From assembly GCF_030269925.1 (NCBI RefSeq), contig NC_085119.1:8841001-8905000 (forward strand): a stretch of DNA of 64,000 bases, given 5' to 3'. The notes beneath the pieces were generated by a model. The model was not told where the DNA came from, made no database searches, and saw nothing but the letters and a program-made list of their open reading frames with translations. The position numbers and the translations under genes were made by a program. Below, one piece after another: positions 34,955-43,867 of the stretch. Every line of letters starts with the position of its first letter. Position 1 is the stretch's first letter. The DNA is from Bombyx mori. Taxonomy: Eukaryota; Arthropoda; Insecta; Lepidoptera; Bombycidae.

Positions 34955-37522
34955 TCAGATAGACACTGGAGACAACTTTGTTATATGGTAGAGGTTTGAT
35001 TCTGCTTTTTTGTGTCCGGTGTCAACTTCATAGATCGATTCTGAAATCTTCTTTAGTATTTTGTATGGCCCTGTTCTCAATTCATCCATTTTTTTCCTGT
35101 TTAGTTTATTTCCATTCTCCACATAAACACTATCTCCTTCTTCCAATTTATACCCTTCTCTGTACTGGTCAAATATATTTTTATTATAATTGTGAGATTT
35201 TATTGTGTTTTCTAAGGCTAATTTTCTATCTCTTCTCAAATCTTCTGTTGTACAACTTGTTTTCAAATGTAGTGGTAGAATACTCACATTTTCACCCTCT
35301 AGAAGGTACCTGGGAGCAAACTTTGTAACTGTGTGTTCTGTTTCATTATATTTTTCTACGCATTCTTGTGCAATTGTTGTCCAAGATGTCTTCTTATCGC
35401 TTTCGTTTATTTTACATCTTATCTTATTTGTTAGTGTTTGATTTAATCTTTCGTTAAGCCCATTCGAAAAAGGCGCATCAACAGCTGTGAAAACTATTTT
35501 GATATTATTATTCTTTAGAAATTCTTTAAATTCTTTTGAATTTATGCCAGGGTATTGGTCTGATAATACCATATTAACGTCATAATTTTTTGTTACCTTT
35601 TGCATTAGCTTAATGAAATCATTGGAGCCTTGAGTTTTTGATGTACAAATATAGGCATACCGTGTGAAATGATCCACTAGAAGATGCAAATACCTTTTGG
35701 TTGATCGGGATCCTCCAAAGCCCCCAATAGTATCGATGGATACAATTTCAAACGGGTGTGTGGCTGGTCCCAAATGTGACATTAAACCATATTTCGACTT
35801 CCTCCTGGACTTGTTTTTAATGCAGGTTTCACACGCATCACACATTTTATTAATGTTTGCTGTAATATTTTTGGCTGAAAAGAATGGTGTTATTTTATTT
35901 GTCATTTGGGTTCTTCCAATGTGGCAGTACGTGTCATGGACTTTTTTTATTAGAGCTTTGCTAAGTTTTTCTGACAGTATAATCTTATTTCTTCTTTTAT
36001 TTTTCTTGTAATAAACTTCATTCTCTAATATGTGCTTATTCTTTTCTTTTTGTAGGTCTGGATTTGTTAGCTGGTCATTCTTTATTTCTTGTAGGTCGAT
36101 TAAATTTACGACCTTTAAAAAATCGTCGTTATTATCATTTGCTTCTAAGACTGGATTTCGGCTTAAGCAGTCCGCTTCTTGATTTGATTTTCCTGGGTTG
36201 TATTTAATTTCAAAATTATATTGTGATAGATAATATGTTAAATCACCTAGTTCCTTATCAGTTCGAGCTTTAATGTTCATATTTTCCAGGGGTTTATGAT
36301 CTGTGTATACCATAAATTCTTTTCCCATAAGCCAATGTTGCCAGTATTTGACTGCTTCTTTTATCGCCAGACATTCTAAGTATATTGCCTTCTTCTTTTT
36401 CTGTGCTTCTGTTAATTTCTTCGAAAAATAAGCAACCGGTTTACTCACGCCGTTTTCATCGTCTTGTTTCAACACTGCTCCAACTCCTTTGATACTAGCA
36501 TCTGTGTAAATTCTTATCGGTGAATCTGGGTCAAATATTTTTAGGATTGGTTCTGAGCAAAGCAATGCTCTAATTTTATCAAATGCTTCCTGGCATTCTG
36601 CCGTCCATACAAATTTCACATCTTTCCTTAATAAGTTATGTAATGGATCGAGGATAATTGAACTATGTGGTACAAACTTATGATGAAAATTTACTTTTCC
36701 CAAAAACTGCCGTATATTTTTCCTTGTTTCTGGAATTGGGAAGCTTTTGACAGCAGTTAAATAATCTTTTAGAGGTCTAACTGAATTGTCTTCTATTATA
36801 TGACCCAAGTATTTAGCATGGTGACTTGCAAATGTACATTTTGAAAACTTCAGTCTAAACCCTTCCTTTTGTATTGCTTCCAGTAGTCTCGATATGTGTT
36901 GTATATGTTCCTCAAAAGTTTTAGAAAAAATTAAGATGTCGTCAATAAAGTTTACTGCAAAGTTAGATAGTCTGTGTTTTCTTATAATATTGCTCAATAT
37001 TCTTTGGAAAATCGCTGGTGCAGTCTTTAACCCAAATGGGAGACAAGTCCATTGAAAATGTCCTTCTTGTGTCACAAAAGCAGTCTTATGTCTATCTTGA
37101 ATTTTCAATGGGATCGACCAAAATGCTGAGTTTATGTCTAATGTAGAATAATACTTACAGTTTACTGTTTTGGTCATTAAGTCCTCTATAAGTGGGAAAG
37201 GTTGTGATTGTGGAACTACTATTTTGTTTAAATCTCTGAAATCTATGCATAATCTTGTTTTTTTATCATCTTCTTTCTTATATGCTAGAGTTACAGGAGC
37301 AGCAAACGGGCTGTAAGATTCCTCTATCAAATTTTTCTGTAGTAGCTTCGATATTTGACTTTCAATTTCTGTTCTGTCTTCAATTGTGCATCTGTACGGA
37401 CGCTTATAGCAGTATTTATCTACCATCAAGTCTATATGGGCTTCATAATCCTGCACAGAGCCAACATCATATTTGTCCTTAGCAAAAACAGATTTGTATT
37501 TATCTACTAACTTCTCAATTTT
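34955..37522 (-). CDS. LTR retrotransposon Pol: reverse transcriptase, RNase H, integrase
   Basis: In the same frame as the protease, downstream of the single TAA. The first ATG is at 37456 (833 aa from there). Reverse transcriptase motifs are LCIDFRDLNKI, LPFGLKTAPA and FIDDILIFS (near residue 168). RNase H is marked by YTDASIKGVGAVL (near 313) and TDHKPL. The integrase zinc finger (CHIG ... CDACETC, about 515-555) precedes the DDE core (SIDTIGG, VLSDQYPG, NGLNERLNQTL). Order RT-RH-IN places it in Ty3/gypsy. It ends about 60 bp before the 3' LTR. Confidence 0.9.
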   Translation of the reverse strand, partial: KIEKLVDKYKSVFAKDKYDVGSVQDYEAHIDLMVDKYCYKRPYRCTIEDRTEIESQISKLLQKNLIEESYSPFAAPVTLAYKKEDDKKTRLCIDFRDLNKIVVPQSQPFPLIEDLMTKTVNCKYYSTLDINSAFWSIPLKIQDRHKTAFVTQEGHFQWTCLPFGLKTAPAIFQRILSNIIRKHRLSNFAVNFIDDILIFSKTFEEHIQHISRLLEAIQKEGFRLKFSKCTFASHHAKYLGHIIEDNSVRPLKDYLTAVKSFPIPETRKNIRQFLGKVNFHHKFVPHSSIILDPLHNLLRKDVKFVWTAECQEAFDKIRALLCSEPILKIFDPDSPIRIYTDASIKGVGAVLKQDDENGVSKPVAYFSKKLTEAQKKKKAIYLECLAIKEAVKYWQHWLMGKEFMVYTDHKPLENMNIKARTDKELGDLTYYLSQYNFEIKYNPGKSNQEADCLSRNPVLEANDNNDDFLKVVNLIDLQEIKNDQLTNPDLQKEKNKHILENEVYYKKNKRRNKIILSEKLSKALIKKVHDTYCHIGRTQMTNKITPFFSAKNITANINKMCDACETCIKNKSRRKSKYGLMSHLGPATHPFEIVSIDTIGGFGGSRSTKRYLHLLVDHFTRYAYICTSKTQGSNDFIKLMQKVTKNYDVNMVLSDQYPGINSKEFKEFLKNNNIKIVFTAVDAPFSNGLNERLNQTLTNKIRCKINESDKKTSWTTIAQECVEKYNETEHTVTKFAPRYLLEGENVSILPLHLKTSCTTEDLRRDRKLALENTIKSHNYNKNIFDQYREGYKLEEGDSVYVENGNKLNRKKMDELRTGPYKILKKISESIYEVDTGHKKAESNLYHITKLSPVSI

Positions 37523-38164
37523 TTATTGCTGATATAAATCTAGATGATTTACAGACATTTGAAATTCATCAATGTTTACATGTTCATTGAAATTAATTTC
37601 ACACAATTTGTTGGTATTTATAGTAGTACCCTTTTTTACTATCTCAGAGTATAGTTCCATCTCTATCTTCTCTTTCTCTTCTATTCTCTCTTTAAATGTT
37701 TGTTCTTTATTTTTGTCACCTAGTACATCAGGAATTCCGACATTTGTTACATTATTCTCATTAAAACAATGTTCATTTGAGATTATGCTTTTCTTTTCGG
37801 GATATTGTATGATGTTAAGTTCTTCATTTTGTATTAATTTGAATTTTTTTATACAATCCAAACCAATTAAGAAGTCATAGTTAAAATTTTCATTATCCAC
37901 CACAAAAATATCCATATTTCTTTCAATATTGTAGATTTTTATTTTTAGCGTTACCATACCTTTCGTTTTTTTCTCACCATTAATAGTTTTTAAGTTTACA
38001 ACTTGCATATCATTTGTCTTCTGTTTCTCTTGTATTTTCAATAATCTTGCATTAATTAAAGAAACATTAGATCCAGAGTCATAGATTCCAGAAACCTTCA
38101 AAGTGTCATTTATTTGTAAACTTATTTTTATTAATGGTGGTATTTCTAGTTTTTTGGATTTTTC
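37523..38164 (-). CDS. LTR retrotransposon protease (Pol N-terminus)
   Basis: An aspartic protease with the active-site segment GIYDSGSNVSLIN. No ATG start is needed if it is made by -1 frameshift from gag. The frame is open from about 38164 and ends at TAA (37525-37523). The frame continues uninterrupted beyond that stop into reverse transcriptase, so the stop is either a mutation in this copy or a readthrough point. Confidence 0.8.
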   Translation of the reverse strand, partial: EKSKKLEIPPLIKISLQINDTLKVSGIYDSGSNVSLINARLLKIQEKQKTNDMQVVNLKTINGEKKTKGMVTLKIKIYNIERNMDIFVVDNENFNYDFLIGLDCIKKFKLIQNEELNIIQYPEKKSIISNEHCFNENNVTNVGIPDVLGDKNKEQTFKERIEEKEKIEMELYSEIVKKGTTINTNKLCEINFNEHVNIDEFQMSVNHLDLYQQ

Positions 38165-39276
38165 TCATTCAGTTCTATTTCCAATTCTGAATTATTTACT
38201 GTTTTTACCACAGCTTTTTTATTTTTTTCTTTGAACCAACAGCTGTCTTCTGGGTGGAACCGTTTCCCTTTTTTTTCATTTAAACAGATTGAGCATGGTT
38301 TCTTTTCGTCAATCTTTTTCCCTTTATTATCTAAAATATATGAGCTGTTCCTTTTTTCATATTTATTTTTCATCACCAGATGTTCCAATTTTCTTATCTC
38401 ATTGTAAAGGTCTTCCGTTCTTTGTAATGTTTCTTTGTCAATCTTGTCCGCCACATAATTGGGTAAACCAAATGCTATGAGATCAATAATTGTTCCGGTA
38501 TCCACTGTCTTCCTGACTTCCAACAATAATTTCTCCTTCTTTAAAGCATACTCAAGTAAGGATCCCGATTGATATTTAAAGGCAAGAGCATATCTAGTGG
38601 AGGACCAACCTTTGTTCGCAAATGTCTCACAAAAATTTTTCTCCCATTTGCTCCATTCTGATTGTACTGTAAGCTTCATCAGCATACAACTGTACCAATC
38701 TACACTAGCATTTTCTAAGAAGTTCTTCAAAATTTCAATTTTTTGTTTATCCTCGTTTATTTGAAAACGTTCACATTCTTTATTAAAATCTTTGATCCAC
38801 TGTAATGCATTTGAATTACGGCCGTTGAATTTTTCTATAATAAAATCCTTTGCAATTTTCCCTAAATTTTGTTTTTCTCGTTTCTGCTGTTTTTGTTCTT
38901 GTAGTTTTTCTAACAGTTTTTCAAGCATGTGATTAGAATCACTAGATGTCGATTCATAACTAACAGGTTGTTCTGAAATCTCTTCCAAATAACAATCATT
39001 GAATTGCAAATTTTGTTCTTCATCCAAATATGTTTTTGAAATTTCCTCCGTCACAGTTATCCATATTTTCCTCGTTTGATGCCTTTTTACTAAAGAGTTT
39101 TTTACTCTGGTGTAGTTAGGAGTAGTTGTGATCACCTTATGAAGATTTACGGGTTGATATTCGACTGGAATTCCAAAAACTTGTCCACTTGGTGTAGCAA
39201 TGGAAGTTATGCATATGACGTTTGTTTTTCCATCCGCCATTGATTTCATTGTAAAATCAAATCTTAATTTCTCCAT
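38146..39276 (-). CDS. LTR retrotransposon Gag
   Basis: A 376-aa structural protein. The centre resembles gypsy-group capsid (KDFIIEKFNG, NALQWIKDFNKECERF, FLENASVDWY). Near the C-terminus, CSICLNEKKGKRFHPEDSCW is a spaced Cys/His motif in the place of the usual zinc knuckle. The frame ends with the heptamer A AAA AAC directly before TAG, where a -1 shift enters the protease frame. The start is the first ATG after the 5' LTR and a short leader. Confidence 0.85.
   Translation of the reverse strand: MEKLRFDFTMKSMADGKTNVICITSIATPSGQVFGIPVEYQPVNLHKVITTTPNYTRVKNSLVKRHQTRKIWITVTEEISKTYLDEEQNLQFNDCYLEEISEQPVSYESTSSDSNHMLEKLLEKLQEQKQQKREKQNLGKIAKDFIIEKFNGRNSNALQWIKDFNKECERFQINEDKQKIEILKNFLENASVDWYSCMLMKLTVQSEWSKWEKNFCETFANKGWSSTRYALAFKYQSGSLLEYALKKEKLLLEVRKTVDTGTIIDLIAFGLPNYVADKIDKETLQRTEDLYNEIRKLEHLVMKNKYEKRNSSYILDNKGKKIDEKKPCSICLNEKKGKRFHPEDSCWFKEKNKKAVVKTVNNSELEIELNEKNPKN
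38149..38155 (-). promoter_or_regulatory. Programmed -1 ribosomal frameshift heptamer AAAAAAC
   Basis: On the minus strand the gag codons read CCA AAA AAC TAG, giving the canonical slippery A AAA AAC abutting the stop. Slipping back one base continues AAA CTA GAA ATA into the protease frame, which is open from about 38164. No obvious downstream stem-loop was found by eye. Confidence 0.8.
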
Positions 39277-39311
39277 TTTCTCAATATATTAGCAAAAATG
39301 TTGTTTTATAA

Positions 39312-39496
39312 TGGTAATTACGGTGTTTAAATAAGAAAAGACGAAATTGCGTTTCTTCTAAACAACAAGAAACAACATTTAATGCCCTTTCTTCAATAAT
39401 TCTATAACACACATTTCACAACGTCCATTAACCGAAAAATTATTTAAACAACTATCAATTGTCATATGACAGATTGACATTCAATCATTCATTACA
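39312..39496 (-). repeat. 5' LTR of the gypsy-type element
   Basis: A 185-bp direct repeat, beginning TGTAATGAATG on the element strand and ending GTAATTACCA. No difference from the other LTR was found by eye. Confidence 0.9.
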
Positions 39497-40057
39497 TATT
39501 TATAAAATTACTTATTTTCTTCATGACTCAAATACTTAGTTTTGTACGTTATAGTACAAATATTTAATAGTAGTGAAAATTTAAATGAAGCAAGGTATAT
39601 GACAAAAGTCGAAATATAAACAGGTTTGTATACAAAATATTTTATTATAAAACATATAATAAAATGGAAATAAATATTTTAACTTAATACAAAACTTACT
39701 AAGCTTATGTACAAATTCATATCAGGCGCTACTCAACTTTATAAACAAATAAAAGTATCTTAACCAGCCATTGATGCTATGGTCCCTTTGCTATTGAATG
39801 GTATATTATTCTATGCTGATCTAACCAATAGCATCCCCGTTAATAACAATTCATTGTAAATCTGACTATGACGCAAACTAAATCACGTCAAAGTTTACAA
39901 CCCTCTAGTCCTGTTTGTAAAGAGACTAATAAATCTTCAGCTATCATTTCAGAGTAGATATTCACAAAGGCTTACAGTCTCACATTAGCGTCCATTACCA
40001 CACAAATTTGTACAAAATTATCTTAAAAATTAATATCACTTTGTGCTGGTGTTGTGT
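39497..40057. other. Mp20 3' UTR and flank
   Basis: No ORF is seen. On the minus strand, AATAAA (TTTATT at 39641-39646 on the plus strand) is a plausible Mp20 polyadenylation signal about 410 bp after the stop codon. Confidence 0.5.
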
Positions 40058-41884
40058 TCACTTGCCGATCAAGATCTTGCGGCCGGCGCCAAGGTTCTGT
40101 CCGGATTGAGTGGCTCCCTTGTTAGATCCAGCTTGCAGACCGATCACAGTTTGCCCGGCCTTCAGGACTTCATCAGAAAAGTCACGTTTGCATTCGTCAG
40201 CGGGCTTGGGTCCGAGGCAGGGGCCGCTCCATTCCGCGTGTCTGTAAGTCTGTGGAACAACCGTGCATAATAAGCATTTAAGGGTTAACAACTTTTTTTT
40301 TATTGCTTAGATGGGTGGACGAGCCCATAGCCCACCTGGTGTTAAGTGGTTACTGGAGCCCATAGACATCTACAACGTAAATGCGCCACTCACCTTGAGA
40401 TATAAGTTCTAAAGTCTCAAGTATAGTTACAACGGCTGCCCCAGCCTTCAAACCGAAACGCATTACTGCTTTACGGCAGAAATAGGCAGGGTGGTGGTAC
40501 CTACCCGCGCAAACTCACAAGAGATCCTACCACCAGTAGTCCTACCACCAACTTTATAAAATAATCAGATATAATCCCTGGGTGGCCTCAACTAAACCAC
40601 GTGGCCTTGGATATTTATGAAAACTGAGGTAATATCGGTCATCCATTGCTCGATGCTCGTTAAATTTGTTGAAGTTGGCGAACGTCCAACTTTTCAAATA
40701 TATCTTAAACTAAACAAATTTTGCACACGCTATTCCGTTAAGAACAAGATCCCGTATTACCCAAATGTTTATGATACATGATTATACTGTGTTGTAATAT
40801 TATTTTTTTATGTTCCTATTTTGGGATTTGTTCGATATAAACGAATGTTTAATTTCGTAATATCATATTAGATATCTTAGACGATATTAATATGATATTA
40901 CGATATGTTATGATATCATATTAATATCGTCTAAGATATCTAATATATATATTACTCGTAATTCATTTGATGTCGCTTTTCATTTAATATTTGAACGAAG
41001 CTTACCTCACGACCGAGGGCAAACAGTGTGCTGACTACTTGGGCGATGTCTTTTTTCTCCCATAGATCTACGGTTTGGAACACATCGATGTCGGGTACAC
41101 CGTATGCTTTGATTGCAGACTGGAAGCTGTGCAAGAAATTTAAAATCAGGAAAACATGTAATTTATCTCAGTAAAAAAAAATAATAGTCTTTCCGTAAAA
41201 ATTATTTGAATTAGATGGTTTTACGATACTAAAATTGTATATTTGTATTATCTGTATTATCGATAAACAAAAGAGTATTTATTGAAGATTCATGATTTTT
41301 TCATAAGCTAAAATGGGCACCTAAACTTAAGTCTCATTTGACATTAAGTGATTACCGGAGCCAATAGAAACAAACTTAATTTTTATAACGCTAATTTAAC
41401 TTACTTTGTGATGTTCTCCATCATTTTGAACTGTCCACCGGTGGTGTTGATCTTGGGGACAGAGCCAGGCTTCAGCTTGTTGATGAGCTGGCAAAGAACA
41501 GTGCCGTCCTTGAGGACATCCTCAAATAGTTCACCAGGGGGGAATTTAGCTCCGAGGACGCCCTCAATCCACTCTTGGGCTTCCTTCTCCTTCTCAGGGT
41601 TGCGCTTGGAAGCGATCTATAAAGTTTAAATAATTTTTAATGGAGAACATAAAATTCGACGAAAATTGAATGGAACTTTTAAATTAAATGTATTGTAGGT
41701 ACCCCAAATAAATAAATAAATAAATATTAAATTGACATATTACTGAAAAATAATAATTGAAATCAGGTATACAATGTTTTGAAAATTCAATTCAGTAAGT
41801 GTTACATCGTGTGTATAAGTAAGTGGCTTGAGATAAATGTGAGTGTGGTCTGACCTTAGCGCGAACTTGACGTTCCAGAGACAT
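40058..41884 (-). CDS. Mp20: Muscle protein 20, calponin/transgelin family, 184 aa
   Basis: An actin-associated protein of synchronous insect muscle. Coding exons on the minus strand: 41884-41855 (MSLERQVRAK), 41616-41405, 41126-41006 and 40249-40058 (TGA). All junctions are GT-AG and in phase, giving 555 nt or 184 aa, the length I recall for fly Mp20. A calponin-homology domain covers about residues 20-125 (EWIEGVLGAKFPPGELFEDV, LINKLKPGSVPKIN, YGVPDIDVFQTVDLWEKKDI). A single C-terminal calponin repeat reads GLQAGSNKGATQSGQNLGAG, and the protein ends RKILIGK. A Bm1 fragment and a perfect palindrome lie in the third intron. A TATA box and initiator lie upstream. Confidence 0.94.
40290..40551 (-). 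mobile_element. Bm1 SINE, truncated, in Mp20 intron 3
   Basis: From the T tract through GATGGGTGGACGAGCCCATA to CCTACCACCAGTAG on the plus strand. The tRNA-like head is missing. It lies about 40 bp from the last Mp20 exon. Confidence 0.85.
40868..40943. repeat. Perfect 31-bp inverted repeat with 14-nt loop in Mp20 intron 3
   Basis: Positions 40868-40898 and 40913-40943 are exact reverse complements (both contain GATATCTTAGACGATATTAA or its complement). The AT-rich hairpin would form in RNA or as a cruciform. It lies about 60 bp from the donor of Mp20 exon 3. Confidence 0.8.
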
Positions 41885-41947
41885 GTTGTGTGATTGTGTG
41901 AGTGCTTTTTCCGAGTGTTGAGATGATGCGCCGACGATAGCACAGCT

Positions 41948-41983
41948 AGACTGAATTCAGTAAACGGAATCCACGTATTTATA
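41948..41983 (-). promoter_or_regulatory. Mp20 core promoter: TATA box and arthropod initiator
   Basis: On the minus strand TATAAATA (41983-41976) precedes a TCAGTCT initiator (41954-41948). The initiator A at 41952 is 31 bp from the first base of the TATA box, the canonical spacing. This gives a 5' UTR of about 67 nt with no intron needed before the ATG at 41884. Confidence 0.75.
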
Positions 41984-41984
41984 G

Positions 41985-43477
41985 AGCGCCGGCGCAGGCT
42001 GCGCCCTTCTGGAAAACTCGCTACAGTTTTGCTACCCGATGACCGGCCTGTTACAAAATAAGCGATGACTCAACCTACTGAAATTAAAGTTATTACTAAT
42101 AAAATAATAACTACATATTAGGAATTTTCTCGAGGTTTTCGTGTACGCATTCGCGTAACCCTATTACATTTTCTTAGTATACTTTAAAATTTTAAAAAAA
42201 TTCGTGCGTGTGTGATGACATTTCACAGGTACGTGTTATCGTAATAATAAATGAATAATTGGATATATTAACCAATTTGTAGCCACTATTTAGTTAGTGG
42301 TAAGGGACACAGCTTTTTTCGATTCGTTTGCCAATTTTAGATGAAGGCTGTTCTTAGATTTAGTATGAGAAAATTACTAGATTATATTCAAAATAAGAAT
42401 ACTTGTTTTCTATAAAGAGGAGCATAAGCTTTATCTGCTCACTAAGTTTTGAGTGATTGCCTAACCTTGAGACGTGAGAAATGTCCCAACTCGTTTTGTC
42501 TCAACACCTTTGAAATTGAAACTCATAATGCTTCATACTCATAGATGCTTCGTGTCAGAAACTCACCACCTTTTTTTAAGTCGGTTGAAAAGAGAGCTTT
42601 TTAAGATTTTGCAAGTTGTCGCTTTAAAGATAGAAAGCTCGGTATACTGGTATTAAGCGAGGTATCCTTTTTTATTGCGATTTCGTCGTCGCATCGCAAG
42701 AAAAAAAACTCGGCCCAACATACTTATGGCCTACCTGGTCTTAAGTGTTTATAGTATTCCATAAAAAGCGACGTAAATGCCGCGATCTATTTTATTTTAT
42801 TTTTATTTATTTATTTATTAGGCACACAATACACAATATAAGCTAAGAAGATACACAAAAAAAAAGGAAAAAAAAAACTGGCTTGCAACATAAGCCATGT
42901 GCGCGTGATCCTTATTGAGACTTGAGGTCTACGTCCCAATTCATACTACAGTTTTCGCGGGCTTGTATTTAGTACAAGATGTAATAATTTCTTTATTGTG
43001 GAAGTCATTCATGAATGCAAGCTAAGTACGTCTTTTACTGGAATTGGTAGAAGCAAGCCGGACTTAAGCACCGGTGTAGACGCATTGCTTAATACGAATA
43101 TCCCAGGGGTCTTATCGTTTAGTTCACGACAAAATGACATGACTATACCGGTGGTCCAACTCCGCAGGTATGTATAAAATTTATCTAAGAAAATAAGTGC
43201 TTCACATGACGAGTTCACTAACGATTTAAGCGTAAAAATATATAAAGCAGTCACTTATTATAATAAAACCCGCAAAATATATATGAGTGTGTGTCATTAT
43301 TGGGGATTGTAATTAGTACAGTTCCTGTTTGAGGGGTGGAACAGTCTATAAACGACTCCACTGAAGCTTCTAGATCGTGTCATTGACGTTGTGTTGTATA
43401 TGGAATCAGGTAGACAATTAACTCGTGAATTCTTTCATATATCTAAGAAATAAATTTAAAAAAGCTACGGTCTTTTT
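41985..43477. other. Mp20 upstream flank, no gene seen
   Basis: No coding exon is recognised. An A/T-rich repeat-like stretch at about 42785-42935 (TTATTTATTTATTTATTAGG, then poly-A) resembles a retroposon tail. Confidence 0.45.
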
Positions 43478-43672
43478 TCCCTACCTATGCTGATAACCTT
43501 GAGAGGTTATTTCATTGTCACCCTAACAGGTCAGCTCACGGGGCTCAATCCGGAGTGTTGCTAACACTGACCCTAGCAAGAGCAGTACTTCGCAGAATCT
43601 ACCACCGGATCGGAAACGCGACCCACTGAAAAGATCCGGTGAGAAACTCAGTGAGCTGTGTCTGTAGGTAAA
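43478..43672 (+). repeat. Dispersed repeat, GAGCTCACGGGGCTCAA family
   Basis: It contains TGCTGATAACCTTGAGAGGT, CAGCTCACGGGGCTCAATCC and GATCGGAAACGCGACCCACT, closely matching the copy at 21868. Confidence 0.72.
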
Positions 43673-43752
43673 GTTACGCTGTGAGAATAAGGAGCTTTAT
43701 AAATTTTGAGAACATGAAGTGTACAAACGATAAGTTTCATTACTTTATATTA

Positions 43753-43867
43753 AGTAGGCAGCGACTTGGCTTTGCTCCTGGCATTGCTGAAGTCCATGGG
43801 CGACGGTAACCACTTACCATCACTTGGGCCGTACGCTCGTCAGCCTACAAAGGCAATAAAAAAAAAA
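43753..43867 (+). mobile_element. TAGGCAGCGGC-family repeat
   Basis: It reads AAGTAGGCAGCGACTTGGCT, CATTGCTGAAGTCCATGGGC and CAATAAAAAAAAAA. It lies 80 bp after the GAGCTCACGGGGCTCAA repeat, in the same orientation, so the two may be parts of one deleted element. Confidence 0.75.

Larger units (their letters stand above)
34709..39496 (-). mobile_element. Ty3/gypsy LTR retrotransposon, near intact, no env
   Basis: The element is 4.8 kb on the minus strand. The 5' LTR is 39312-39496 and the 3' LTR is 34709-34893, each 185 bp, TG...CA, and identical by eye. Internal order: gag (39276-38146), protease (-1 frame) and RT-RNase H-integrase (to 34955). A purine tract (GCGGGGGAGA) precedes the 3' LTR. 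TATTTATAA flanks both ends (34700-34708, 39497-39505), longer than usual for this group, so part of the match may be chance. No envelope gene is seen. One in-frame TAA separates protease from RT. The identical LTRs imply recent insertion. Confidence 0.9.

Noticed and set aside
34894..39311. Envelope gene in the gypsy-type element
   Set aside because: Only about 60 bp separate the end of integrase from the 3' LTR. No room and no such ORF.
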